DNA of 64,000 nt from Myxococcales bacterium (GTDB lineage Bacteria > Myxococcota > Myxococcia > Myxococcales > Myxococcaceae), in NCBI GenBank assembly GCA_020846875.1, contig JADLDB010000160.1, positions 62,001 through 126,000 on the forward strand. The letters run 5' to 3'. Numbering within the stretch: position 1 is the stretch's first letter; the number at the start of each line of letters is the position of its first letter. Below the pieces are notes generated by a model that saw only the letters and a program-made list of their open reading frames with translations, made no database searches and was not told the DNA's origin. Shown piece after piece: positions 10,707 through 23,542 of the stretch. Position numbers and translations under genes: made by a program.

Positions 10707-10976
10707 TTACCGGCTGAAGATCCCCGCCAGCCCGTAGAAGCCGGCGTAGAGCACCGCGAGGGACAGCAGCGCCAGCAGGACTCCGCCCGCCGACCAGTCG
10801 TTTCGCGCCACCAGCTTGCGCACCTTCTCCAGCCGGGCCGCGAGGCACTTCGCGCAGCGGTTGATGCCTTCGAACTGCGTGGTGCACTCGGAGCAGATGA
10901 CGTTTCTGCACTCGACGCAGATGCCGAGGCCCGACCGCTCGGGGTGGTAGTGGCAACGCCCGGAGCCCAGACTCAT
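10707..10976 (-). CDS. Small B-box-like zinc-binding membrane protein
   Basis: 89 residues. The N-terminal half is rich in Cys and His (CHYHPERSG, CVECRNVICSECT, CAKC), spaced as in a B-box/treble-clef zinc site. One transmembrane helix lies at residues 65-85. It begins the leftward operon, and 3 bases separate it from the DUF4129 gene. It is likely a cytoplasmic zinc head tethered to the inner membrane, so the operon is bracketed by two small zinc-binding membrane proteins. Its function is unknown. Confidence 0.82.
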   Translation of the reverse strand: MSLGSGRCHYHPERSGLGICVECRNVICSECTTQFEGINRCAKCLAARLEKVRKLVARNDWSAGGVLLALLSLAVLYAGFYGLAGIFSR

Positions 10977-11241
10977 CGCGTCAAAGCGTAGCCCACGCTG
11001 GCCGGCCCCTGCGCGAAATCGAGGGAGACGGGGAGTCCGGGGAGGGAGCGTCCACGCGCGCGCTCAAGGGCAACGAAGTCAGGCGCTTGTGCGTGGCGTT
11101 GCGGCTGCAAGGGCGCCTCGCATGAGATCGAACCAGCGGGCGGCAGGGCGGCGGAAGAGCGGGCGGGCACCCACGAAGCAGTCACCCATCTACGAGCTAT
11201 GGGGCCCACCCATCGCTCACAGGCTGCCCACGGAGGACCCG

Positions 11242-11832
11242 GTGGCGTGCCCGATGGATCAACTGGAGATCCTCTCGCGGCTCGGCGTCGTGCTCCTCGA
11301 TGGCCTCGAGCTGCGCATCGACGTCGACGCCCTGACGATCACCTTCACCGCTCCCGTGCACGTCTCCTGCGTGAAGACGGTCCTCGCGGAGCTTCCCGGC
11401 GCGGAGCGAATGGACCCGGACACCTGGCTGGTGCACCAGGTGAAGGTGGACTCGGCCACACTCGACGAGTTGCTGGCCGGGCAGCTCGAGCCTTCCGAGC
11501 TCTTCAGCGCGGGCGGAGCGACGCTCCTCATCCTGGCGCAGGCAGAGTTCCCCGCGCTGGTGGGCGAGGCCACCACCATCGGGATTGAGACGATCGTCTC
11601 TTTGGGCGTGTTGAGCGAGCGCTCAGCCCAGGGGCTCGCCGACGCGCTGTCCCGGACCGAGGCCACCCTGGTGGTGTTCCCCAGCGCTGAGGCCGATCCG
11701 GTCTTCTACACCAGCCCCCTGGGCCAGCTCCCCCGGCGCCTCAACGAGCTGCTCGAGGACGCGGCGGGCTTCAGAGATCGGCCGATCTTCGCGCTGCCCG
11801 GACAGCAGGCCGGCGGCGGGCTGCCTTCCTGA
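11242..11832 (+). CDS. Hypothetical protein, about 196 residues
   Basis: I do not recognise a family. The GTG at 11242 is preceded 4 bases upstream by GGAGGA (11232-11237), and an ATG at 11254 in the same frame is the alternative. The frame is also open further upstream, but those residues (Arg/Ala/Gly-rich) look non-coding. The protein is acidic, soluble and lacks Cys beyond the first strand. Alternating hydrophobic stretches (GVVLLDGLELRIDVDALTI, ATLLILAQAEF) suggest an alpha/beta fold. It is convergent with rho, with 10 bases between the stops. It stands alone on the plus strand between two leftward units. Confidence 0.6.
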   Translation: MACPMDQLEILSRLGVVLLDGLELRIDVDALTITFTAPVHVSCVKTVLAELPGAERMDPDTWLVHQVKVDSATLDELLAGQLEPSELFSAGGATLLILAQAEFPALVGEATTIGIETIVSLGVLSERSAQGLADALSRTEATLVVFPSAEADPVFYTSPLGQLPRRLNELLEDAAGFRDRPIFALPGQQAGGGLPS

Positions 11833-11842
11833 GCCGCGAGGA

Positions 11843-13369
11843 TCACAGCTCTTCGAGGAACTCGTCGTTGTAGGTGTACCGGGACAGGCGCTTGAGCAAC
11901 GCCTCCATCGCCTCCACCGGCTTCACCTGGAAGAGCATACCGCGCAGCTTCCGCACCTTCTCGTACTCCTTGAAGCTGAACAGCTTCTCTTCTTTGCGCG
12001 TGCCGGACTGGGCGATGTTCATCGCCGGCCAGATCCGCTTCTCGGCCAGCAGGCGATCGAGGGTGATCTCCGAGTTCCCGGTGCCCTTGAACTCCTCGAA
12101 GATCACCTCGTCCATGCGGCTGCCGGTGTCGATCAGCGCGGTGCCGATGATGGTCAGCGTGCCGGCCTCCTCGGTGGCGCGGGCGGCGCCGAAGATGCGC
12201 TTGGGCTTCTCCAGGGCGCGCGAGTCCACGCCGCCTGAGAGGGTGCGGCCCGAGGAGTCGACCTCCTTGTTGTAGGAGCGGGCCAGGCGGGTGATCGAGT
12301 CCATCACCACCAGCACGTCCTTGCCGGCCTCCACCATCCGCTTGGCCCGCTCCATGGCCAGCTCGGCCACCTTGAGGTGGTGGTGGGTGTGCTGGTCGCT
12401 CGAGGACGCCAGCACCTCGGCCTTGATGTTGCGGCGCATGTCGGTGACTTCTTCGGGCCGCTCGTCGATGAGCAGCACCATCACGTGGATCTCGGGGTGG
12501 TTGGCCAGCACCGCCTGGGCGATCCGCTGCAGCATGATCGTCTTACCGGCCTTGGGCGGCGAGACGATCAGCGCGCGCTGCCCCTTGCCGAGCGGGGCGA
12601 CCAGATCGAGCACGCGCGAGAGGAACTCCTTGGGCTGGTGCTCCAGCTTGATCCGCTCCACCGGATCCACCGAGGTGAGATCGCCGAAGTGGGGCAGGCG
12701 GGTGGCCGTCTCGACCGGTTGGCCGTCCACCGTCTCGACGCTGACCACCGTGCCCTTGAGCCCCTTCATCTGAGCCCGGGCCACCAGGTACTGGCCGGCG
12801 CGCAGGCGCAGCTTCTGGACCAGGTTCTTGGGGATCTCCGCGTCGTCGGGGCCGGGCAGCAGGCTGCGCTTCAAGCTGCGCAGCGCGGCGTTCTGGCCTT
12901 TCACGTCGAGGTCCAGCACCCCTTCCACCGTCTGCACCGGCACCTGCACCGGCTGGCCGGTCGCCTGGGCCTGGCGCATCTGCTGCTGCTGCTGCGCCTG
13001 CGCCTGCTGCTGGGCGATCCGCTGCTTGTGCTGATCGAGCTCCGTCGGGGTGAGGAAGACGTTTACCACCTGGCCGTCGGGCTGAATCACCTTGCGGTAC
13101 GCCTGGCCGTCCTCCGCGAAGAAGACGGGGCTGCCCTTGCGGCGGCGGCGGCGGCGGCGCTTGCGACCCCCTCCCTGACCGGGCTGCCCGGGCTGTTGAC
13201 CCATGGGCGCGGGCTGGCCGTTGCCGGCTGGCGGGGCACTGCTGGCGCCGTCTCCGGCGCCGGCCTCTTCGGGCCCGTCGTCGAGGCCGTCATCGTCTGA
13301 GTCGTCGCCGTCGTCGCTGCCGCCGGGGAGATTCGGGTCCTGCGGATCGGGCCAGTCCTGCTCGCTCAT
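11843..13369 (-). CDS. rho: Transcription termination factor Rho with an atypical N-terminal region
   Basis: 508 residues against about 420 in E. coli. The C-terminal ATPase is canonical: P-loop PPKAGKT (271-277), IDERPEEVTDM, DSITRLARSYN (Walker B), RTLSGGVDSRAL, and FEEFKGTGNSEITLDR with the R-loop. The N-terminal 150 residues are unusual. There is an acidic Asp/Glu stretch (9-40), a Pro/Gly linker, a run of Arg/Lys (69-79), and a Gln-rich segment (112-140). In the cold-shock-type RNA-binding domain the usual GFGFLR motif is replaced by KGQNAALR (157-164). Rho unwinds RNA and terminates transcription as a hexameric ring. Basic, disordered N-terminal insertions occur in Rho of several high-GC lineages. 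Confidence 0.96.
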   Translation of the reverse strand: MSEQDWPDPQDPNLPGGSDDGDDSDDDGLDDGPEEAGAGDGASSAPPAGNGQPAPMGQQPGQPGQGGGRKRRRRRRRKGSPVFFAEDGQAYRKVIQPDGQVVNVFLTPTELDQHKQRIAQQQAQAQQQQQMRQAQATGQPVQVPVQTVEGVLDLDVKGQNAALRSLKRSLLPGPDDAEIPKNLVQKLRLRAGQYLVARAQMKGLKGTVVSVETVDGQPVETATRLPHFGDLTSVDPVERIKLEHQPKEFLSRVLDLVAPLGKGQRALIVSPPKAGKTIMLQRIAQAVLANHPEIHVMVLLIDERPEEVTDMRRNIKAEVLASSSDQHTHHHLKVAELAMERAKRMVEAGKDVLVVMDSITRLARSYNKEVDSSGRTLSGGVDSRALEKPKRIFGAARATEEAGTLTIIGTALIDTGSRMDEVIFEEFKGTGNSEITLDRLLAEKRIWPAMNIAQSGTRKEEKLFSFKEYEKVRKLRGMLFQVKPVEAMEALLKRLSRYTYNDEFLEEL

Positions 13370-13545
13370 GGGCGCTCTCGCGTCGGCCGTCTGTGCTCGC
13401 CGTCGCGTCCTTCTTCCGTTGGGGGGCAGGGGACTGACCGCGGGGTGGGGCCTTTGGAGCCGTCACCGGGCCGCGCGTGCCCTGGCACCTGTCCGGGGTC
13501 CGCCATGGGCCCAAACGAGCAGGTGGGAAAGGTGTACCACCCGCG

Positions 13546-16014
13546 TCACTCGATTTCCACGAGGTATTCCAGGCGCGCCTGGATGGCCGGGTTCGTCACC
13601 ATCCACGAGGCGGGGCCGAGCTTCTGGGCCAGGTCCTGCACCAGCGGGGGCAGGGGGTTGGGCACGCTCAGCGGCTTCTCCAGCAACGCCTCGGGGGCGA
13701 CCGCGCCGATCGCCGTGCCCAGCGCGTCCAGGCCCCCGGAAGAGATGGTGAGCTCGACGTCGTCGCCCACCCCCGCCTTCTGCTTGGCCGCGGCGATGGC
13801 CGCCATCAGCCCACCGAGGTGATCCACCAGGCCCTTCTCCTTCGCCGTCTCGCCGCTCCACACCCGGCCCTGGGCGATCGCGTCCGCCGCCTCCTTCGAC
13901 AACTTCCGGCTGGCCGCCACCTCGGTGATGAACGTGTCATAGAAGTCGTCGACCCACTTCTGCGCCGCCACCCGCTGCTCCTCGGTCCACGGCTCGTAGA
14001 GATCGGTGATCCCCGCCAGCTTCCCGCGGGAAATGCTGACCTGGCTCACCCCCAGGTCCTGCGCCAGTTGCTTGACCGCGGGCTTCAAGAAGAACACGCC
14101 GATGCTCCCGGTCAGCGTGGTGGGCGAGGCGTAGATCTCGTCTGCGCCCATCGCCACGTAGTACCCGCCCGAGGCCGCCGCGTCGCCCATGGAGGCGATC
14201 ACCGGCTTGTTCTTCTTCGCCTTCAGCACCGCGCGGTACATGAGATCCGACGCCAGGCCGTCGCCGCCGCCCGAGTCCACGCGGATCACGATCGCCTTCA
14301 CCTGGGGATCCTCCACCGCCTCGTTCAACGCCGAGACGAAGCTCTCCGCGCCCGCGATGAAGTCCCCGAAGGGCGAAGGGGTGTTCCGCCCGCCGGTGAT
14401 GTTGCCCAGCACGGGGATGATCGCGATCTGCGGCCGCGTGCCCCACTCGCCGGTGCGGGTGTCGAACGGCCGGTAGCCCCTGGCCACCGCCGCGCCGGGC
14501 AGTTGCTCCTTGAGGAAGTCGTCGAAGGCGTCGGGCGTCATCACCCCGTCGATCTGCCCCACTTCCTTCGAGCGCCGCGTGGACTTGAGCCCTTCGTCCA
14601 GCGAGGCCTGCCAGGCCTCCGGGGTCAGCTTCCGGTACGCCAGCACGCGATCCGCCACCGTCTTCACCGAGGTGTCGAGGTACGCGGTGAGCGCCTCGCG
14701 CTGCTCGGCAGACATGTCCTCGCGGGTGAAGCTGTCGGGCGAGTTCTTGAACTTGCCGACCCGCGCCACGTCGACGGTGACGCCCAGCTTCTTCGCCGCG
14801 CCGCCGAAGTAGAGGACGTTCGACTTGAGCCCGTCGACCTGCATCATCGCCTCGGGCGCCGCGTAGATCCCGTCGCAGGCCGAGATCATCAGGTAGTCCG
14901 CGTCAGTCGCCGACAGCACGTAGGCGTAGACCTTCTTGCCCGCGCCCCGCAGCCTGACGATCGCGGTCCGCAGCTCATCTGCGCGCGCCAGCCCCACGCC
15001 GGCCCCCTCCACCTTGAGCACCACGCCGGCCAGCTCCGGATCGCGCGCCGCCCGCTCGAAGAAGCGCAGCAGCCGCAGGTAGCGATCCTCGGCGAGGATC
15101 CCGAACAGCGAACCCAGGTTGCCGCCCGGCGCCGAGCCGAGGTCGTTGAGGCTGACCACGGCGATGGACTTCTTCGGGATGATCGACGGGTACTTGTCGC
15201 CCGAGATGCGCACCGCGTACTGCCAGTTCTGCTGGCCCTCCACGAAGGCGATGCCCTGCGTGTAGCCGATGTTCTCCAGGTCGACGCCGAGGCCGAGGTG
15301 GAAGAAGAGCGGCACGCCTCCTTCGAAGCCGTGGCTCAGGCCTCCCAGCACCCGCAGCCCGCGGACCACCGAGGCCTGCAGGGTGTACTGGAGGCGGCTC
15401 TTCGAGGCCGGCAGGCTCTCCGGGGCGATCCAGTCCACGCCCAGGGTGACGCGCTCGCCCAACGGCCGCAGGCCCAGGCCCACCGTGTACTCGCGCTCGA
15501 AGCGGGTGATCCCGTTTCCGGGCGTGTTCACGTTGCGCACCATGAAGCCCAGCGACAGCCAGCGGGTGGGCCGCGTCTGCACGCCGAGGTCCGCCGACAC
15601 CAGCCCCTGCACCGGGCCGCCGAAGAACCAGTTGATGTTGACGCCGAAGGACATGGCCTGAGGCCCACCGGCGAGGGACAGGGTCGTCTTCGCGCGCAGG
15701 TCCTGGCCCGACTGCCGCAGCCACTCGAAGGACAGGCCCAGGCCGCTCGCGTCACCTCCGCCGAGCGCGAAGAAGAGCGCGTCGTTGTCCATGCTGCGGG
15801 TGTTGCTGCGCTCGTGGAGGTACCAGGCGTTGAAGGTCCCCACGTGGGCGAGGCCGGCCGGGTTGTAGATGACGGCGGTGGCCTCGTCGGCGAAGGCCGA
15901 GGAGCCCGGCAAGAGGGTGGTGCCGCGCGAGAGATCGCTGGTGGTGACGGCCGCCGTCTGGGCGAAGGCCGAGGACGCGACTGCGACGGCGACGAGGACG
16001 GCGCGGTGGCTCAT
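13546..16014 (-). CDS. sppA: Signal peptide peptidase SppA fused to an N-terminal outer-membrane-barrel-like domain
   Basis: 822 residues. A signal peptide ends near AFAQ. Residues 20-285 resemble FadL/PorV-type barrel proteins: ATAVIYNPAGLAHVG, then repeated amphipathic strands. From about residue 290 the protein is a full tandem SppA of the 67K type. The first repeat carries the general base Lys (GKFKNSPDSFT, K423). The second carries the nucleophile Ser (DAAASGGYYVA, S615). The 192-residue spacing is close to the 200 of E. coli SppA. SppA degrades cleaved signal peptides at the inner membrane, so attachment to a barrel-like module implies a different location or substrate delivery. Confidence 0.9.
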   Translation of the reverse strand: MSHRAVLVAVAVASSAFAQTAAVTTSDLSRGTTLLPGSSAFADEATAVIYNPAGLAHVGTFNAWYLHERSNTRSMDNDALFFALGGGDASGLGLSFEWLRQSGQDLRAKTTLSLAGGPQAMSFGVNINWFFGGPVQGLVSADLGVQTRPTRWLSLGFMVRNVNTPGNGITRFEREYTVGLGLRPLGERVTLGVDWIAPESLPASKSRLQYTLQASVVRGLRVLGGLSHGFEGGVPLFFHLGLGVDLENIGYTQGIAFVEGQQNWQYAVRISGDKYPSIIPKKSIAVVSLNDLGSAPGGNLGSLFGILAEDRYLRLLRFFERAARDPELAGVVLKVEGAGVGLARADELRTAIVRLRGAGKKVYAYVLSATDADYLMISACDGIYAAPEAMMQVDGLKSNVLYFGGAAKKLGVTVDVARVGKFKNSPDSFTREDMSAEQREALTAYLDTSVKTVADRVLAYRKLTPEAWQASLDEGLKSTRRSKEVGQIDGVMTPDAFDDFLKEQLPGAAVARGYRPFDTRTGEWGTRPQIAIIPVLGNITGGRNTPSPFGDFIAGAESFVSALNEAVEDPQVKAIVIRVDSGGGDGLASDLMYRAVLKAKKNKPVIASMGDAAASGGYYVAMGADEIYASPTTLTGSIGVFFLKPAVKQLAQDLGVSQVSISRGKLAGITDLYEPWTEEQRVAAQKWVDDFYDTFITEVAASRKLSKEAADAIAQGRVWSGETAKEKGLVDHLGGLMAAIAAAKQKAGVGDDVELTISSGGLDALGTAIGAVAPEALLEKPLSVPNPLPPLVQDLAQKLGPASWMVTNPAIQARLEYLVEIE

Positions 16015-16047
16015 GCCCCGGCGGTGTAGCCCCGCCGACAGGCGGCG

Positions 16048-17286
16048 TCACCAGTCTTCCATGCCGTTTCTTCCTTCGAGGGGATCGCCGCTGCCCTTCT
16101 TGCCCTTGGTGCTCTTGCCGCCGCGATCTTCGCTGCTCCAGTCTTCGGTGCCCTGGCGGCCGTCCAGCGGATCGCCGGTCCGCGACACCTTCTCGCCCCC
16201 GCCTCCTTCGCCGCTGTTCACCAGGTACGTCACCATGCGGACCACCTCGCCCTTCAGTTGGCCGTACTCCTCGCCCTGGAAGGTGGCGCTCCTCACCGCG
16301 AGGCGCTTGCCGGACTTGAGATCGAAGTAGCCGAGGATCAGCTCCGACTTGTCCCCGGCCTCGAGCTCGCGCACCACGCCGATGATCGCCCGGTCCAGCT
16401 TGAGGCTGGTCGCGACGCTGCTCATCGTCGAGCCGCCCTTGTCCTTCATCGCCTCGCCGGCCAGGCGATCCATGAGCCCGTCGAAGGCCTGGTAGCCGGA
16501 GGTGGCAATCAGCTCCTGGGTCAGCTCCTGATCCTCAGGGGTCACCTCGATCATCGCGCCGAACTGCCGGAAGCCGGGGCGCTCGACGCGCAGCAGGTGC
16601 TTGCCCACCGGCAGGGTCTGCAGGGTGAAGGGCGCGTAGCCCTGGAACTCGCCGTCCAAGTAGACGCGCGCGCCCGCCGGCTTCGTCTTCACCGTGAAGT
16701 TGCCCCGCAGCTGGGCGTTGCGGCCGGTCGCCACCTGGGCCTTCAGCGCGAGGAAGTTCTGCGGGTAGCGCTTGCGATCGAGCTCATGGGTGGGCGCCAG
16801 GGCGAGCAGGTCGAGGATCGCGATCTTTGCCTCCTCGGCCTCCCCGCGGGCCTGAAGCGACGCCGCGTACATGGCCACCGCGTCGCACAGGCTGCCGCAG
16901 CTCTTCATCGCCGCCACTGCCTTGCCGTACTCCTTGATGGTGGCGCGCAGCTTGCGCTCGGCGTCCTCGTAGTTGCGGGCGTCGAAGGACGTCTTGCTCT
17001 CGGCGAAGCCCTGCTCGGCGCGCTTGAGCGACGCCGCGGCGTCTTCGTCCGGGGCCACGCCGAACAGCTCGTCCGACGTCTTGAGGTCGAAGCCCTGGTA
17101 CTCCTCCAGGGCCGAGTTCATGTACTCCTCGAAGCGAAGGGTGGACTGCTCGGTGCCCTTGTCCATCGGGATCACCAGCGCCGAGATCCGCTTCGTCTTC
17201 GGCGGCGGCGCGCTCAGGGCGGGGAAGGCCAACACCATGGCGAGCAGCGCCACCCCCGGCCAACGACTTGGGGAGTTCGACTTCAT
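16048..17286 (-). CDS. Exported PEGA-domain protein with duplicated C-terminal motif
   Basis: About 412 residues from the ATG at 17286, which is followed by a signal peptide (WPGVALLAMVLAFPALSA). A helical tetratricopeptide-like region (about 80-190) precedes a PEGA domain (GNFTVKTKPAGARVYLDGEFQG, then GKHLLRVERPGFRQFG). The C-terminus holds two copies of a short motif, GDPLDGRQGTEDW and GDPLEGRNGMEDW, separated by a Lys/Ser/Gly linker. PEGA domains are thought to bind surface or wall components. It shares its architecture with the gene directly upstream (17294-18484), 7 bases away, which suggests an ancient tandem duplication. Its function is unknown. Confidence 0.83.
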   Translation of the reverse strand: MKSNSPSRWPGVALLAMVLAFPALSAPPPKTKRISALVIPMDKGTEQSTLRFEEYMNSALEEYQGFDLKTSDELFGVAPDEDAAASLKRAEQGFAESKTSFDARNYEDAERKLRATIKEYGKAVAAMKSCGSLCDAVAMYAASLQARGEAEEAKIAILDLLALAPTHELDRKRYPQNFLALKAQVATGRNAQLRGNFTVKTKPAGARVYLDGEFQGYAPFTLQTLPVGKHLLRVERPGFRQFGAMIEVTPEDQELTQELIATSGYQAFDGLMDRLAGEAMKDKGGSTMSSVATSLKLDRAIIGVVRELEAGDKSELILGYFDLKSGKRLAVRSATFQGEEYGQLKGEVVRMVTYLVNSGEGGGGEKVSRTGDPLDGRQGTEDWSSEDRGGKSTKGKKGSGDPLEGRNGMEDW

Positions 17287-17293
17287 ACGAGCC

Positions 17294-18484
17294 TCACGGA
17301 GTGCCGAGGACGACGTTGTAACCAGGCTTGGACGACGCGGCCGCCACACCCACCGCGGTCGCGGTGCCCACCGCCACCACGCCCACCGCCGTCCAGAACC
17401 ACCACTTCTTGTACACCGGGGCTCCGCCGCCCTGTTCCACCTCCGCCACCGCGACCGGCGCGAGGGGAGACGGCTGGTCCACGAAGTCCTTCACCCGGGC
17501 GGCCGCGGCCGCGAGGCTGGCGTCGTCGGTGAGGGCCACCTCGCCCAGCCGGTTGCCTGTCTCCACGTCCCACACCTCGAGCGGCGTGTCGGCGCCGCGC
17601 TTGACCGCCACCACCAGGAAGCGGGCCTTCATCACCTCCGCCAGCTTCTTCGCCGTGGGGGGCACCTTGCCGCTGCCCACGCCGTTGGTGAGTAGCGTGG
17701 AGGCCACCTCGCGCGCCTCGCCGTAGCCGGGGGCGGGCGACAGGGTGGCGTCGACGCTGGCCCCGCTGGAGCTGACGTCGGCGAAGGAGCCCGAGGTGAC
17801 GAAGCCCGGACGGGTCAGCTTCACCAGGTGCCGGCCCGCGGGGACCGAGGGCGGCTCGGCCAGCGGCGTCAGCCCGATGAGCTTCTCCCGCAGCGTGACG
17901 GCCGCGCCCGCTGGCTTCGAGGTGACGGTGAGCGGCCCCATCCCCTTTCCGGCGACCTCCTGCCGGGCCTTGTCGAAGGCCTTCTTCGCCTCCTTCCCGT
18001 ACACCTCGGCGTTCAGGTCGAGGTTGGGGTTGAAGAGGAGCGCGCGGGCGAAGGACTCCTGGGCCTTCTTCGCGCCCGCCTTCCCGGACAACTGCATGGA
18101 CACGGCGCCGATGAAGAAGTGCACGTCGGCCAGGGTGGCGGCCGTGGCGCTCTCGGGGTGGGCGGTGAAGGCCTCGAGCGCCTTCTCGGCGTTGGCCAGC
18201 GCCGGCTCGTAGTCGAGATCGTCGAAGCCCTTCTTCGCCTCGGCGAACAGCTTCGCCCCCGACTCGTCGGCGGCGGGCGCAGGGAAGAGGGACTCGAGAT
18301 CGGTCAGGTCCACCTTCGCCTCTTCCAGCGCGGAGGACAGCTTCACCTCCAGCACCTCGGCGGCGGGGGCCTGCTCGCGATCTGCGCCCACCACGAAGAC
18401 GGCGGCGCGGGGCGGGAGCGTCGGCTTCGGGGGGACGGCGCCCTTCGCGGGGGCGGCCAGCACGACGAGGAGGAGAGGCAGCAC
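17294..18484 (-). CDS. Exported PEGA-domain protein with C-terminal membrane helix
   Basis: About 396 residues from the GTG at 18484, chosen because the signal sequence LPLLLVVLAAPAKGA follows at once. The frame continues far upstream, but those residues lie under the parC promoter and look non-coding. Helical repeats (about 50-190) are followed by a PEGA domain (GPLTVTSKPAGAAVTLREK ... GRHLVKLTRPGF) and an alpha/beta region. The protein ends with a transmembrane helix (WWFWTAVGVVAVGTATAVGV). It is divergent from parC. The paralogue at 16048-17286 follows in the same operon. The start assignment is moderately certain; the coding region itself is clear. Confidence 0.78.
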   Translation of the reverse strand: MLPLLLVVLAAPAKGAVPPKPTLPPRAAVFVVGADREQAPAAEVLEVKLSSALEEAKVDLTDLESLFPAPAADESGAKLFAEAKKGFDDLDYEPALANAEKALEAFTAHPESATAATLADVHFFIGAVSMQLSGKAGAKKAQESFARALLFNPNLDLNAEVYGKEAKKAFDKARQEVAGKGMGPLTVTSKPAGAAVTLREKLIGLTPLAEPPSVPAGRHLVKLTRPGFVTSGSFADVSSSGASVDATLSPAPGYGEAREVASTLLTNGVGSGKVPPTAKKLAEVMKARFLVVAVKRGADTPLEVWDVETGNRLGEVALTDDASLAAAAARVKDFVDQPSPLAPVAVAEVEQGGGAPVYKKWWFWTAVGVVAVGTATAVGVAAASSKPGYNVVLGTP

Positions 18485-18591
18485 GGCGGGCAGCCTAGCC
18501 CACCCATTTCGGTCCGCACCTCCGCCGTTTGACCGACGCCTGACCGCTTTCCCGTGCCCTTCCGAGGGCTTGGAAGGACCTGAGCGAAATC

Positions 18592-18619
18592 TTGAAGCGC
18601 GATCGGCACCTGTTATTGT
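18592..18619 (+). promoter_or_regulatory. Candidate housekeeping promoter for parC-parE
   Basis: TTGAAG (18592-18597) is followed by 16 bases and TATTGT (18614-18619), with TG at 18611-18612 forming an extended -10. The AT content stands out from the surrounding GC-rich sequence. Transcription would start near 18626, about 40-55 bases before the parC start. Confidence 0.55.
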
Positions 18620-18680
18620 CCGCGCCAACAGCGCTGTAGCACTCACGCAACTGTCGGGAAATCCAATGGAAAAGGCCGGC

Positions 18681-23084
<4,404 letters not shown>

Positions 23085-23129
23085 GTCGGCGTGATTTCAG
23101 CGCTGCTGACGGACCGGGCAGGCCGCCAT

Positions 23130-23198
23130 TGGACAAAGCGTGACTGAACGGATACTCGTGAGGCGCTGCTCCTCGAAAGGGAGCGGTCGGATCCGCTC
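23130..23198 (+). promoter_or_regulatory. Candidate promoter and structured leader of the cold-shock gene
   Basis: TGGACA (23130-23135) and GATACT (23151-23156) are 15 bases apart and could start a leader of about 80 bases. Within it GAGCGG (23181-23186) and CCGCTC (23193-23198) form a perfect 6-bp stem with a 6-base loop. Structured leaders are common in cold-shock mRNAs, where they affect stability and translation. The promoter match is modest. Confidence 0.4.
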
Positions 23199-23240
23199 TG
23201 GTCGCGGCTTCCGTTTTTCAAAGAGAAAGCAAGAGAGCAA

Positions 23241-23450
23241 ATGGCAACTGGTACCGTGAAGTGGTTCAACGACGCGAAGGGCTTCGGTTTCATCCAGCAG
23301 GACAATGGGGGCCCGGACGTCTTCTGCCACCACACTGCGATCAACATGCAGGGCTTCCGCACCCTCCAGGAAGGTCAGAAGGTGGAGTTCGAGGTGAAGC
23401 AGGGCCCCAAGGGCCTGCAGGCCGAGAACGTCCGCGCTGCTGGCGCCTGA
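23241..23450 (+). CDS. Cold-shock domain protein (CspA family)
   Basis: 69 residues covering a single cold-shock domain. RNP1 is KGFGFIQQ and RNP2 is DVFCHHTAI, with the usual [12 protein letters not shown] opening. It is a small nucleic-acid chaperone that binds single-stranded RNA or DNA. The gene stands alone between parE and a terminator, with a leader of its own. The Cys and His pair in the RNP2 region (FCHH, where FVHH/FAHF is usual) is a mild oddity. Confidence 0.95.
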   Translation: MATGTVKWFNDAKGFGFIQQDNGGPDVFCHHTAINMQGFRTLQEGQKVEFEVKQGPKGLQAENVRAAGA

Positions 23451-23486
23451 TCGACGCGGTGAGACGCCGCGAGTGATCGCGGAAGA

Positions 23487-23531
23487 CACGGCCCGGTTCC
23501 ACCACCGCGTGGGGCCGGGCCGAGGTGTTTT
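23487..23531 (+). terminator. Rho-independent terminator after the cold-shock gene
   Basis: CGGCCCGG (23489-23496) pairs perfectly with CCGGGCCG (23515-23522), extended by CAC/GTG, and is followed by GTTTTG. It lies between the cold-shock gene and the convergent DUF1552 gene and could serve the plus strand. Confidence 0.7.
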
Positions 23532-23542
23532 GGGGGAGGCCC

